64,000 bases of DNA. Source: Streptomyces sp. NBRC 110035. Lineage in GTDB: Bacteria; Actinomycetota; Actinomycetes; Streptomycetales; Streptomycetaceae. Each line of letters begins with the position of its first letter. Position 1 is the stretch's first letter. Both the position numbers and the translations under genes were made by a program. The stretch lies in the NCBI RefSeq assembly GCF_000829695.1, contig NZ_BBNN01000027.1, positions 265,255-329,254 on the forward strand, given 5' to 3'. The notes under the pieces were generated by a model. That model did not search any database and was not told where the DNA came from. It was given only the letters and a program-made list of their open reading frames with translations. This document shows, piece after piece, positions 8,105 through 16,410 of the stretch.

Positions 8105-8923
8105 ATGAACCCCGCATCCACGGACATCCGCCGCAGGAACAACGTCACCGTCACCGGCCGTGCGGACGGGCCGCTGCTCCTGCTGGCGCACGGGTTCGGC
8201 TGTGACCAGAACATGTGGCGCCTGGTGGTCCCCCTGCTCGCCGAGGACTTCCGGTTGGTGCTCTTCGACTACGTGGGCTCCGGACGCTCGGACCCCGCGG
8301 CCTGGAGCGAGCAGCGCTACGACTCGTTGGAGGGCTACGCCTCGGACGTCCTGGACGTCTGTGAGGAGCTCGACCTGCGGGACGTGGTCTTCGTGGGGCA
8401 CTCGGTCAGCGCCATGGTCGGGGTCCTCGCAGCGGCCGAGGCGCCCCAGCGGTTCTCCCGTCTGGTGATGGTGGCCCCGTCACCCCGCTACATCGACGAG
8501 GACGGGTACCGGGGCGGGTTCAGCGCGGACGACATCGGTGAGCTGCTGGAGTCGCTGGAGTCGAACTACCTGGGCTGGTCGGCGGCGATGGCCCCGGTGA
8601 TCATGGGCAACGCGGACCGGCCCGAACTCGGCCAGGAGCTGACCACCTCGTTCTGCGCGACCGACCCGGACATGGCGCGGGTCTTCGCCCGCACGACGTT
8701 CCTGTCCGACAGCCGCCAGGAGCTCAAGACGGTCGAGGTGCCGACGCTGGTGCTGGAGTGCAGGCAGGACGCGATCGCCCCCCGCGAGGTCGGTGCCTAC
8801 GTCCACGACGCGATACCGGGCAGCCGCCTGGTCACGCTGGAGGCGACGGGGCACTGCCCGCAACTGAGCGCACCCCAGGCCACCGCGGCGGCGATCACCG
8901 ACTTCATGAAGGAGGCCCGCTGA
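8105..8923 (+). CDS. rsbQ: RsbQ-like alpha/beta hydrolase
   Basis: A 272-residue alpha/beta hydrolase of the RsbQ/D14 group. The catalytic triad is visible: Ser100 in GHSVS, Asp222 in CRQDAIAP and His250 in GHCPQLS; the oxyanion loop is HGFGCDQNMW (29-38), typical of RsbQ. In Bacillus, RsbQ is needed for the PP2C phosphatase RsbP to respond to energy stress, probably by supplying or hydrolysing a small hydrophobic ligand for its PAS domain. Here the stop overlaps the start of a PAS-PP2C gene (TGATG), so the pairing is conserved. GGAAGG lies upstream of ATG 8105. Confidence 0.9.
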   Translation: MNPASTDIRRRNNVTVTGRADGPLLLLAHGFGCDQNMWRLVVPLLAEDFRLVLFDYVGSGRSDPAAWSEQRYDSLEGYASDVLDVCEELDLRDVVFVGHSVSAMVGVLAAAEAPQRFSRLVMVAPSPRYIDEDGYRGGFSADDIGELLESLESNYLGWSAAMAPVIMGNADRPELGQELTTSFCATDPDMARVFARTTFLSDSRQELKTVEVPTLVLECRQDAIAPREVGAYVHDAIPGSRLVTLEATGHCPQLSAPQATAAAITDFMKEAR

Positions 8924-10212
8924 TGGGCCGCAGCAGTCACTGTCCCGGTCACCGCCCCGACGCGGAGCAAGCCGTGGAGGCAACCGACGTGGCCTTCACC
9001 GTCCTGCTGGAGGACAGCGCGGAGGAACTGTACGAGCAGGCGCCCTGCGGCTACCTGTCCACGCTGATGGACGGCACCATCGCGAAGATCAACATCACTC
9101 TTCTGGAGTGGTTGGGCCTCTCGCGGCAGGAAGTGGTGGGCCGGATGCGGTTCAGCGATCTGCTCACCGTGGGCGGCAAGCTCTACCACGAGACGCACTT
9201 CGCCCCGCTGTTGCAGATGAACGGCGAGGTCAGCGGCGTCGCCCTGGACATCAGAGCCACGGACGGGCAGCGGATGCCGGTGCTCGTCACCTCGAAGGTG
9301 AAGACCAGCGACGACGGCGGGCCGATGCTCGTCCGCACCACGGTCTTCGACGCCCGCGACCGCCGCGCCTACGAGACCGAGCTGCTGCGCGGACGCCGGG
9401 AAGCCGAAGAAGCGCGCCGACAGGCCGAGGTCGACCGCGAACGACTCCAGGAAGCCCTCGCCGTCCTGCAGCAGAGCCTGCTGCCCGCCGGACTGCCCAC
9501 GGTCCCGGGCCTGGAAGCCGGCTCCTATTACCACACCGCCTCTCCGGATCTCCTCGGCGGAGACTTCTACGACCTGTTCTCCCTCGGCGCGGACCGGTGG
9601 GCGTTCTTCCTCGGCGACGTGTGCGGCAAGGGCCCCCAGGCCGCCGCGGTCACCTCACTGGTCCGCCACACGCTGCGGGCGGCGGCCCTGCACGACCAGG
9701 ACCCCGTCACCGTACTGACCACCCTGAACACGGTGCTGCACGAGCGGTACACCAGAGGCGACCCCCGGTACTGCACCGCCGTCTTCGGCACCCTGCACCC
9801 GGGCGGCGACCACGTCGGCGTGCACCTGGCCTCCGGCGGTCACCCCTCCGCACTGATCCAGCGCGCCGACGGCACCGCGCACTACCTCCCCACCCCCGAC
9901 GGCATGCTCATCGGCGCCCTGCCGCAGGCACAGTTCACCTCCGCCCGCACCCGGCTGTCCCCCGGTGACACCCTGCTGCTCTACACCGACGGCCTGACCG
10001 AAGCCCGCACCGGGCCCAAGCGTGAGCTCTACGGCGACGACGCCCTGCGCGCCTTCGTCTCCGAACAGCCCGCCAAGGGCCCCCAGGCCCTTGTCACCGC
10101 TCTGGTCGGGCTCCTCGCCGGCTTCGACGACGGCCTCGACGACGACACGGCGCTGCTCGCCCTCGGCGTGCCCGCCCCGCTCCCCACCCTCGCGAGTGAT
10201 GACCTGACATGA
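8923..10212 (+). CDS. rsbP: RsbP-like PAS/PP2C serine phosphatase
   Basis: A 429-residue cytoplasmic phosphatase. Residues about 25-150 form a PAS domain (EELYEQAPCGYLST, GLSRQEVVGR); 150-185 a charged coiled coil (RREAEEARRQAEVDRERLQEAL broken by QQSLLP); 185-415 a SpoIIE/PP2C catalytic domain with GGDFYD, GDVCGKGPQAA, LYTDGLTEAR and a late DDDTALL, so all metal-binding aspartates are kept. By analogy with RsbP it dephosphorylates a STAS anti-anti-sigma factor when RsbQ signals; the STAS gene follows with an ATGA overlap. The ATG at 8923 overlaps the rsbQ stop, giving strong translational coupling. Confidence 0.9.
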   Translation: MGRSSHCPGHRPDAEQAVEATDVAFTVLLEDSAEELYEQAPCGYLSTLMDGTIAKINITLLEWLGLSRQEVVGRMRFSDLLTVGGKLYHETHFAPLLQMNGEVSGVALDIRATDGQRMPVLVTSKVKTSDDGGPMLVRTTVFDARDRRAYETELLRGRREAEEARRQAEVDRERLQEALAVLQQSLLPAGLPTVPGLEAGSYYHTASPDLLGGDFYDLFSLGADRWAFFLGDVCGKGPQAAAVTSLVRHTLRAAALHDQDPVTVLTTLNTVLHERYTRGDPRYCTAVFGTLHPGGDHVGVHLASGGHPSALIQRADGTAHYLPTPDGMLIGALPQAQFTSARTRLSPGDTLLLYTDGLTEARTGPKRELYGDDALRAFVSEQPAKGPQALVTALVGLLAGFDDGLDDDTALLALGVPAPLPTLASDDLT

Positions 10213-10562
10213 GCCCTCTGACGATCACTGCCCGGGACGCGGCCACCGGTCCCGTACTGGAAATCACCGGCGACCTCGACTACACGACGGCACCCGAACT
10301 CCGCCAGACCCTGGACCGCCTCGTCCTGGCCGAGGGACAACTGCTGGTCCTGGACCTGGACGGCCTGGAGTTCTGCGACTCCAGCGGCATCACCGCTTTG
10401 CTGGTGGCACGCAACCTGGCCACGGAACACAGGGGCGGCATGGCCCTGGCCGCGGTCCCCGCCAACACCGCCCGGATCCTGCGCATCGCCGGCCTGGACC
10501 GGGTCTTCACCCTCCACCCCGACACGGCGACAGCCACCGGGCACGGTTCCACAGCCCGCTGA
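10209..10562 (+). CDS. STAS anti-anti-sigma factor (RsbV type)
   Basis: A 117-residue single STAS domain: LEITGDLDYTTAPEL at 17-31, then LDLDGLEFCDSSGITALL at 49-65, with the phosphorylatable serine at 58 or 59. In this family the unphosphorylated protein binds the RsbW-type kinase and frees the sigma factor. The ATGA overlap with the PP2C gene makes it the likely substrate of that phosphatase. No kinase or sigma gene follows; a small hairpin at 10754-10778 may end the operon. Confidence 0.9.
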   Translation: MSPLTITARDAATGPVLEITGDLDYTTAPELRQTLDRLVLAEGQLLVLDLDGLEFCDSSGITALLVARNLATEHRGGMALAAVPANTARILRIAGLDRVFTLHPDTATATGHGSTAR

Positions 10563-11216
10563 TCACCTCGGCCCTCGTCCCGGAGGAACGCCGCGTGTTC
10601 GACCTGCCGAACCCGTTCTCGACCCAGGGGCGCGACCGCTTCAGGACGGTCAGCCGGGGACTGCGCTATCAGTGCTCGCCCTTGGAGAGGGGGTAGCGCG
10701 CAGGCACGTACCGGCAAGGGCCCCAGTCGGCCGACGACGGGTCGCCGCGCCGTGAGGTGGAGGCATCGCCTCCACCTCCGGTCCCGGCCCTCGGCTCTGC
10801 GGATCCATGGAACGCAGCAGTTCGAGCAGCCCCTGCGCCGACAACAGCCGGCCGTCGGTGACCGGCTCCCGGCCTGACGTGTCGGCGTGGTGCGGTGCGG
10901 CCTGCCGGCCCGACGCAACGGTGGTGCCCGCAGCGGGGCGCCCTCCACCGGCACGGGCCGCCGGAAGGACCGACGGGACGACCCGCCGCGAAGGGCCGGG
11001 AGGAGGCGTCGGCCTCCGTTCCGAAATGCGAAAATCGGCCGGCGGCATCCCTGAGTGCTTCGGGGGTACAAGCTCCCTGCTCGCAGTCCGGTGGTCGGCA
11101 GCATCCGGCCAGGTCCGAAGGGCGGCAGGCCGCCTCACGGCTGTCGGCCTCCGGAGTGCCGGGACGGCCGAACCCGGCCGCCCCCTCGTCCTTTGTCTAC
11201 ACAGGTGGAACAGAAC
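10563..11216. other. Intergenic region before the phospholipase D gene
   Basis: About 650 bp without a credible gene. It holds a hairpin (10754-10778, GAGGTGGAGGC-ATC-GCCTCCACCTC) and a GGGTAC motif at 11063-11068, preceded at 14 bp spacing by GCAT. That resembles the GNNT-N14-16-GGGTAC pattern of sigma-B-type promoters in Streptomyces, and would fit a stress promoter for the downstream gene. It is only a weak consensus match. Confidence 0.4.
10754..10778 (+). terminator. Hairpin after the RsbQ-RsbP-STAS operon
   Basis: An 11-bp perfect stem with a 3-nt loop (ATC), 190 bp past the STAS stop. A plausible terminator. Confidence 0.45.
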
Positions 11217-12443
11217 ATGTCTGGCGTCACGGAAGTACCCGAAGACACGCAACTGGACGACCGCGCGGATCTGGACACGAAAGTCCGCGACACCCGCTCA
11301 ATGCGGCTGAGACGCAGGCTGGAACGGCTGATCGGTATCGCGGCCACCGAGGGCAACGCGCTGGTCCCGCTCCGCAACGGCGACGAGATCTTCGGTGCGA
11401 TGCTCGACGCCATCCGGGGTGCCGAGCACACCGTGGACATGATGACCTTCGTCTACTGGCGGGGTGACATCGCGCACCAGTTCGCCGAGGCGCTGGCCGA
11501 GCGCGCCCGGGCCGGAGTCCGGGTGCGGCTCATGCTCGACGGCTTCGGCAGCCGGCCCATAGAGAAGGACCAGCTCGACCTCATGGACGAGGCCGGAGTG
11601 GACGTGGCCTGGTTCCGCCAGCCGCTCTACCTCTCGCCCTTCAAGCAGAACCACCGCTGCCACCGCAAGGTCCTCGTCGTCGACGAGGCGACCGCCTTCA
11701 CCGGTGGCGTCGGGATAGCCGAGGAGTGGTGCGGCGACGCGCGCAACGAGAACGAGTGGCGCGACACCCACGTGCAGGTCCGCGGCCCCGCGGTCGACGG
11801 TCTCGCCGCCGCCTTCGCCCAGAACTGGGCCGAGTGCCACGACGACCTCTTCGACGACCGCGACCGGTTCGTCGGCACCGAACCCCAGGGCGACGCCGTC
11901 GTCCAGGTCGTGCGCGGTTCCGCCTCCTTCGGCTGGCAGGACATGCAGACCCTGATGCGCGTCGTCCTCGAGTCCGCCGAGGAACGCGTCCGTCTCACCA
12001 CCGCCTACTTCGCCCCCGACGCCTACTTCACCGAGCTGCTCTGCGCCGCCGCCCGGCGCGGGGTGGAGGTCGAGATCCTGCTGCCGGGCCCGCACACCGA
12101 CAAGCGGGTCTGCCAGCTCGCCGGACAGCGCTACTACGAAGACCTCACCGCCTGCGGCGTGAAGATCTACCAGTACCAGCCGACGATGATGCACGCCAAG
12201 GTCGTCACCATCGACCGGATCGCCTCCCTGGTCGGCTCGACCAACTTCAACCGGCGCTCCCTCTCCCACGACGAGGAGGTCATGCTCGCGGTCATGGACC
12301 CCGAGTTCACCGCGGCACTGGACGGGCACTTCGACGAGGACCGGGAGAAGAGCGTGCTGATCGAGCGCGGCCGGTGGAAGCGCCGCGACCTCCTCCAGCG
12401 GGCCCGGGAAGCGGCTGTGGTGCCGATCCGCCGCTACCTCTGA
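11217..12443 (+). CDS. Phospholipase D / cardiolipin synthase-like protein
   Basis: A 408-residue phospholipase D superfamily member with two HKD motifs: HRKVLVVD followed by TGGVGIAEEW, and HAKVVTID followed by VGSTNFNRRS. The spacing of about 180 residues fits bacterial cardiolipin synthases (transfer of a phosphatidyl group between two phosphatidylglycerols, at the membrane). There are no obvious N-terminal membrane helices, unlike ClsA, so it resembles the shorter ClsB/ClsC-like or soluble forms. ATG 11217 has AGGTGG upstream. It stands alone, after a region with a sigma-B-like motif and before a tandem repeat. Confidence 0.85.
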   Translation: MSGVTEVPEDTQLDDRADLDTKVRDTRSMRLRRRLERLIGIAATEGNALVPLRNGDEIFGAMLDAIRGAEHTVDMMTFVYWRGDIAHQFAEALAERARAGVRVRLMLDGFGSRPIEKDQLDLMDEAGVDVAWFRQPLYLSPFKQNHRCHRKVLVVDEATAFTGGVGIAEEWCGDARNENEWRDTHVQVRGPAVDGLAAAFAQNWAECHDDLFDDRDRFVGTEPQGDAVVQVVRGSASFGWQDMQTLMRVVLESAEERVRLTTAYFAPDAYFTELLCAAARRGVEVEILLPGPHTDKRVCQLAGQRYYEDLTACGVKIYQYQPTMMHAKVVTIDRIASLVGSTNFNRRSLSHDEEVMLAVMDPEFTAALDGHFDEDREKSVLIERGRWKRRDLLQRAREAAVVPIRRYL

Positions 12444-12535
12444 GCGCACCGGTCCAACCCGACGTCCCGGGCTCCGGCCCGACGGACAAGAGGCCGCCGC
12501 CACCCCGGGAACGCCCAGAACGCCGGGACACTCCC

Positions 12536-12589
12536 GGGAACGCAGGGAACGCAGGGAACGTAGGGAACGCAGGGAACGCAGGGAACGCC
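12536..12589 (+). repeat. 9-bp tandem repeat GGGAACGCA x6
   Basis: Six consecutive units; the third is GGGAACGTA and the sixth GGGAACGCC, with related GGGAACG units just outside. It lies between the convergent phospholipase D and MarR genes. Probably a variable-number repeat. Confidence 0.85.
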
Positions 12590-12733
12590 GGGACCCTCGG
12601 GAACGGTCCGTCGCATCGCGGCACATCCCTGCCCGCGGCATTCCCGCCCGCGCCCGGCTCACCGCGGCCGACGGGGGCGCGTCCGACGGCCACCGAGCCG
12701 GTGGTCCGGGGCCCCACGGACGGGGCGTGTGGC

Positions 12734-13222
12734 TCAGGCGGTTTCCTGGTGCCCGAAGGGCCGGGCGGGTTCGCCGATCGCGTCGCACAGGGCGCCGAGT
12801 CCGGTGGCGAGGGCGTGCTGGGCGTCGGGAGTCATGCGGCTCATGGCCTGACGGAGTGCCTCTTCCCGGCGCTGCCTGAGGCCGTGCAGGTGGGCGATGC
12901 CCGCGTCGGTGAGGTCCAGCTGCATTTCGCGACGGTCCTGGGGGCGCGGGGTCCGGCGGAGGAATCCGGCGGCCTGGAGGCGGTCGCAGAGGCGGGTGAC
13001 GGACGGTGCTGCTGCGGAAAGGCGGCGGCCCAGCGTGCTCAGGTTGATGCCCGGCTCGCGTTCGATGGTGAACATCACACGTGTCTGGGCGGCGGAGAGC
13101 GGCGCGGTACCGAGCACGCCGCGGCCACGCTCCCAGGCGATCTCCAGGAGCTCCAGGACCTGGCCGACTTCGGGCACGGCGGGGGAGTCGTGCGGGTGGA
13201 GGGAGGTGAGGGCCTCGCGCAT
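12734..13222 (-). CDS. MarR-family transcriptional regulator
   Basis: A 162-residue winged-helix regulator. The DNA-binding part spans about 45-110: LSAAQTRVMFTIE, GINLSTLGRRLSAAAPSVTRLCDRL (helix-turn-helix) and RRTPRPQDRREMQLDLT (wing with the DxR pair). The helices at both ends would form the dimer interface. The family represses genes, often responding to small aromatic ligands. It is divergent from the PP2C gene at 13319 with only 96 bp between, so it may control that gene or itself. Start ATG 13222. Confidence 0.85.
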   Translation of the reverse strand: MREALTSLHPHDSPAVPEVGQVLELLEIAWERGRGVLGTAPLSAAQTRVMFTIEREPGINLSTLGRRLSAAAPSVTRLCDRLQAAGFLRRTPRPQDRREMQLDLTDAGIAHLHGLRQRREEALRQAMSRMTPDAQHALATGLGALCDAIGEPARPFGHQETA

Positions 13223-13318
13223 GTGACACTCCCGAGTGGGCCGTCTGCGCCCGTTCCGGCTGGTCGATGTGGGCAGTCGCACCATGAAGATAGGCGAAGG
13301 AAAGAAGGACCGGTACCA

Positions 13319-14536
13319 GTGGACAGACCCAGCGCGGTCGAACGCTCTCTGCGCGAGGCCGCGCCCCACGAGATCTTCGACGTGATCCGCTCCCTGATCG
13401 AGCGCCGTCATCATGCCCGGTCGGTGGAGCTGCTCATGGCCGACTATGCCATGAAAAGGCTGCAGCCCGTCGGGGTGCTGCCGCACACCCGCCCCCCGGT
13501 GTCGGTGCACGGGAGTGCCGCGGGGCGTGCCTTCGGCGCCCAGGAACCGCACTGGGTGTACGACGACTCGGCAGCCACGGTGACGGTGCACCTGCCGGTC
13601 AGCGTCCGGGGGGACAGGCTGGGGGTCCTGAGCGTCACCTTGCGGACCGGCGAGGACGGGCCGGCCGCGGACGTGGTGGAGGAGCTTCAGGAGTGCGCCG
13701 ACGCGCTGGCGCACGAGGTGGTCGTCGCAGGACGGGACACCGATCTGTTCCTGCAGGCGCGCCGGGCGGAACGGCTGACGCTGGCCGCCGAGATGCAGTG
13801 GCAGTTGCTCCCCGGCGGTTCCTGTGCCCGGCCCGAGTACAGCCTGGGTGCCCAGCTGGAGCCCGCGTACGCCATCTTCGGCGACAGCTTCGACTGGTCG
13901 GCCTCGGCCGACCACCTGTACGTGACCGTCAGCAACGGCATGGGCGAGGGGATCGACGCCGCGTTGCTGACCAGCCTTGCGATCAACGCCCTGCGCAATG
14001 CCCGCCGGGCCGGCCTGGACCTGAGTGACCAGGCCTATCTGGCCGATCAGGCCGTTCACGGGCAGTACCAGGGAAGCCGCTACCTGTCGACGCTGCTGTT
14101 CCGGTTCCACCTCCCGACCGGGGACGTGGAGATCATCGACGCCGGTTCACCGCGCGTGTGGCGGGTGCGCAAGGGGGTGGTCGAGGCGATCGAACTGGAG
14201 GCGCAGATGCCCCTGGGCATGTTCGAGGACACCGTCTACGTTCCACAGCACCTCAAGGTCGAACCCGGAGACCGCCTGCTCTTCATCAGTGACGGCGTCT
14301 ACGACGCGTTGTCACCGAGCGGTGAGAGGTACAGCCTCCGGGCACTGGCCGCGTCGATCACCGGCACGCGGCTGCTGCCCGCCTCGCAGGTGCCCAGAGC
14401 GATACTGCAGGAACTGCTCGGGTACCGCGGCTCCCACCCGGCTGCGGACGACTCCCTGGTGATGTGCCTGGACTGGCACGGCCGTCCCGCCCCGGGCCGG
14501 GACGGCCAGGACCTGCCCCGGACCACGGGCGTGTGA
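13319..14536 (+). CDS. Divergent SpoIIE/PP2C phosphatase with altered metal site
   Basis: A 405-residue protein: an N-terminal GAF-like region (about 20-140), a short linker helix (RRAERLTLAAEMQWQLLP, 149-165) and a C-terminal SpoIIE fold (170-390). The first metal motif is kept as FGDSFDW (Asp189, Asp192), but the usual DVxGHG/DGMGxG aspartate is Asn206 in VSNGMGEGIDAALLT. The late aspartate pair is present (ADDSLV). A whole Streptomyces subfamily carries this Asn, so it may be a weak or regulatory phosphatase rather than a decayed one. GTG 13319 has AAGAAGGA upstream. It precedes the PP2C-B12-STAS operon by 206 bp. Confidence 0.85.
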   Translation: MDRPSAVERSLREAAPHEIFDVIRSLIERRHHARSVELLMADYAMKRLQPVGVLPHTRPPVSVHGSAAGRAFGAQEPHWVYDDSAATVTVHLPVSVRGDRLGVLSVTLRTGEDGPAADVVEELQECADALAHEVVVAGRDTDLFLQARRAERLTLAAEMQWQLLPGGSCARPEYSLGAQLEPAYAIFGDSFDWSASADHLYVTVSNGMGEGIDAALLTSLAINALRNARRAGLDLSDQAYLADQAVHGQYQGSRYLSTLLFRFHLPTGDVEIIDAGSPRVWRVRKGVVEAIELEAQMPLGMFEDTVYVPQHLKVEPGDRLLFISDGVYDALSPSGERYSLRALAASITGTRLLPASQVPRAILQELLGYRGSHPAADDSLVMCLDWHGRPAPGRDGQDLPRTTGV

Positions 14537-14742
14537 CCTTTCCGTGGAGTTTTCGGGTTCGTGCCGTGAGGGGCGCGGGCGGCGTCCCCGCCTCGGGAGG
14601 CGGCGCGCGCGGAGGGTGGGTTGCCATCGAGGACGCGCCTGGGTAATGCTTGCCGCGAGCTAAGTATTTTTCGTCCACCGGGAAGGGTGGTGCGGTTCGC
14701 CCCGGGCGGGCCCTTTTCATGGCCTCAACCGAGGGAGTCCCC

Positions 14743-16410
14743 GTGTCGATACCCGAGCAGCGCTCCGCGTCCGGCTTGTGGACTCTTGCCCCCTACCCCA
14801 TGATCGTGGCCGACGAGGTCGGCACCGTCGTGGAGACGAACCCCGCGGCCACCCTCCTCCTGGAAGGCGCGGTGCCCGGGGCGAACATGCTGGACGCGGT
14901 CCCGGACTGGCTGGCCCGGGCCCACCTGGAAGCGGTCGTGGACGGGCGGCGTCCTGCCCCGGAGCACCCGGAGCACCGGGATGCCGGGGACCCGCCTTCG
15001 GTGTCGGGGTGGATCGCGGCCCACAGCTTCGAGGCGCACCCCACCCGGAGCCGGGACGGGAAGGTGGTGTGGTGGCTGGTCGACGACACCGACCTCCGCC
15101 TCGCCGAAGAGACGCTCGCCACCGAGCGCGAACGCACCAGGTTCCTTGCGGAGGCGTTCAGCACCCTGCTGGCCTCGTTGAACCCCGACAGATGCATGGC
15201 CGCCACCGCGCAGATGGCCACCGAGTTCCTCGCGGACGTGGCGGTCGTCGTCGCCCCGCCGTCCGGCAGCAGGCTGCCCGTCGCGCACGGCGTCGCGGGT
15301 CAGGAAGTCACCCGTACCGTGGTCACGGCCGATCCGTCCGGGCTGCCGGGTCTCAGCGAGGCGCTGCAGGGGTTCCCGCCCGTCCCCTCACGCTGGATCG
15401 ACCCTGCGGCACTGCCCGACTGGGTCGTCCCGCAGGGCTTCGACGGGACGGTCCGGTCGGTCGTCGTGACCCCCCTGCCCGGCCACGGCGTGCCCGCCGG
15501 AGCCCTGGTCCTGCTGCGCAGCACGGATCATGCGCAGTTCAGCGAGAACGAGGAGATCTTCGCCCGGCTGTTCGCCGCCCGGGCCGGCGCCGCCCTGTCC
15601 GCCTCCCGCCTCTACAGCGAGCAGAGCGCCATCACCCAGACCCTGATGCGTGACCTGCTTCCTCCTCGACTGGAACGGCTCAACGGGGTGGAGATCGCCG
15701 GCGGCTACCGGACCGCCGGGGCCAGCGAGCGGGTGGGCGGCGACTTCTACGACGTCCACCCCGGCAGCACCACGGCCGACGCGTCGCTGGTGGTCCTGGG
15801 CGACGTGTGCGGCAAGGGCCTGGACGCGGCCGTCCTGACCGGCAAGATCCGCAACACCCTGCAGGCGCTGGTGCCCATGGCCGACGACCACGAGCGGGTG
15901 CTGCAGCTTCTCAACGGAGCGCTCCTGACCTCTCACCACACCCGCTTCGCGACCCTGGTGATGGCCTCGGTGCAGCGCGCGGAGAACCAGGTGCGGCTGC
16001 GCCTCACCTCGGCCGGCCACCCCGCGCCCCTGGTGGTCCGTACGGACGGCAGCGTCGAGGAGGTTCCCACGCGCGGCTCCCTGATCGGGGCCCTTCCGAC
16101 GATCGAGGCCCGCTCGGTCGAGACGGTGCTGCAACCCGGCGAGACGTGCCTGCTCTACACCGACGGATTCACCGAGGCCCGCGGTGGGCCGCTCGGCGAC
16201 GAACTGTTCGGCGAAGAGCGTCTGAAGAAAGCCCTGTCGGAGTGCGCCGGCATGCCGGGGGAGGCCGTCGTCGAGCGGATCCAGATGCTCGCCTCGCAGT
16301 GGCTGCGCGACGGCAGCCACGACGACATGGCCGTCGTCGTCATCAGTGCTCCGCACACGACCCGCCTGAGCGCGGTGAACGGCCACACTCGGGGCAGGTG
16401 CACCGCATGA
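14743..16410 (+). CDS. PAS/GAF-containing PP2C phosphatase of the cobalamin-STAS operon
   Basis: A 555-residue sensor phosphatase. Residues 1-100 form a PAS-like domain (APYPMIVADEVGTVVETNPAA), 130-300 a GAF domain and 310-550 the SpoIIE/PP2C catalytic domain with GGDFYDVHPG, GDVCGKGLDAAVLTGK, LYTDGFTEARGG and HDDMAVVV; all aspartates are in place. I chose GTG 14743 because GAGGGAG lies 5 bp upstream; ATG 14719 and 14650 are in frame but lack a site. The stop overlaps the next start (ATGA), coupling it to the B12-binding gene and through it to a STAS protein, its likely substrate. Confidence 0.9.
   Translation: MSIPEQRSASGLWTLAPYPMIVADEVGTVVETNPAATLLLEGAVPGANMLDAVPDWLARAHLEAVVDGRRPAPEHPEHRDAGDPPSVSGWIAAHSFEAHPTRSRDGKVVWWLVDDTDLRLAEETLATERERTRFLAEAFSTLLASLNPDRCMAATAQMATEFLADVAVVVAPPSGSRLPVAHGVAGQEVTRTVVTADPSGLPGLSEALQGFPPVPSRWIDPAALPDWVVPQGFDGTVRSVVVTPLPGHGVPAGALVLLRSTDHAQFSENEEIFARLFAARAGAALSASRLYSEQSAITQTLMRDLLPPRLERLNGVEIAGGYRTAGASERVGGDFYDVHPGSTTADASLVVLGDVCGKGLDAAVLTGKIRNTLQALVPMADDHERVLQLLNGALLTSHHTRFATLVMASVQRAENQVRLRLTSAGHPAPLVVRTDGSVEEVPTRGSLIGALPTIEARSVETVLQPGETCLLYTDGFTEARGGPLGDELFGEERLKKALSECAGMPGEAVVERIQMLASQWLRDGSHDDMAVVVISAPHTTRLSAVNGHTRGRCTA

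Noticed and set aside
10650..11216. A possible minus-strand coding fragment (VTDGRLLSAQGLLELLRSMDP)
   Set aside because: Short, without start context or recognisable family; not enough to call a gene.
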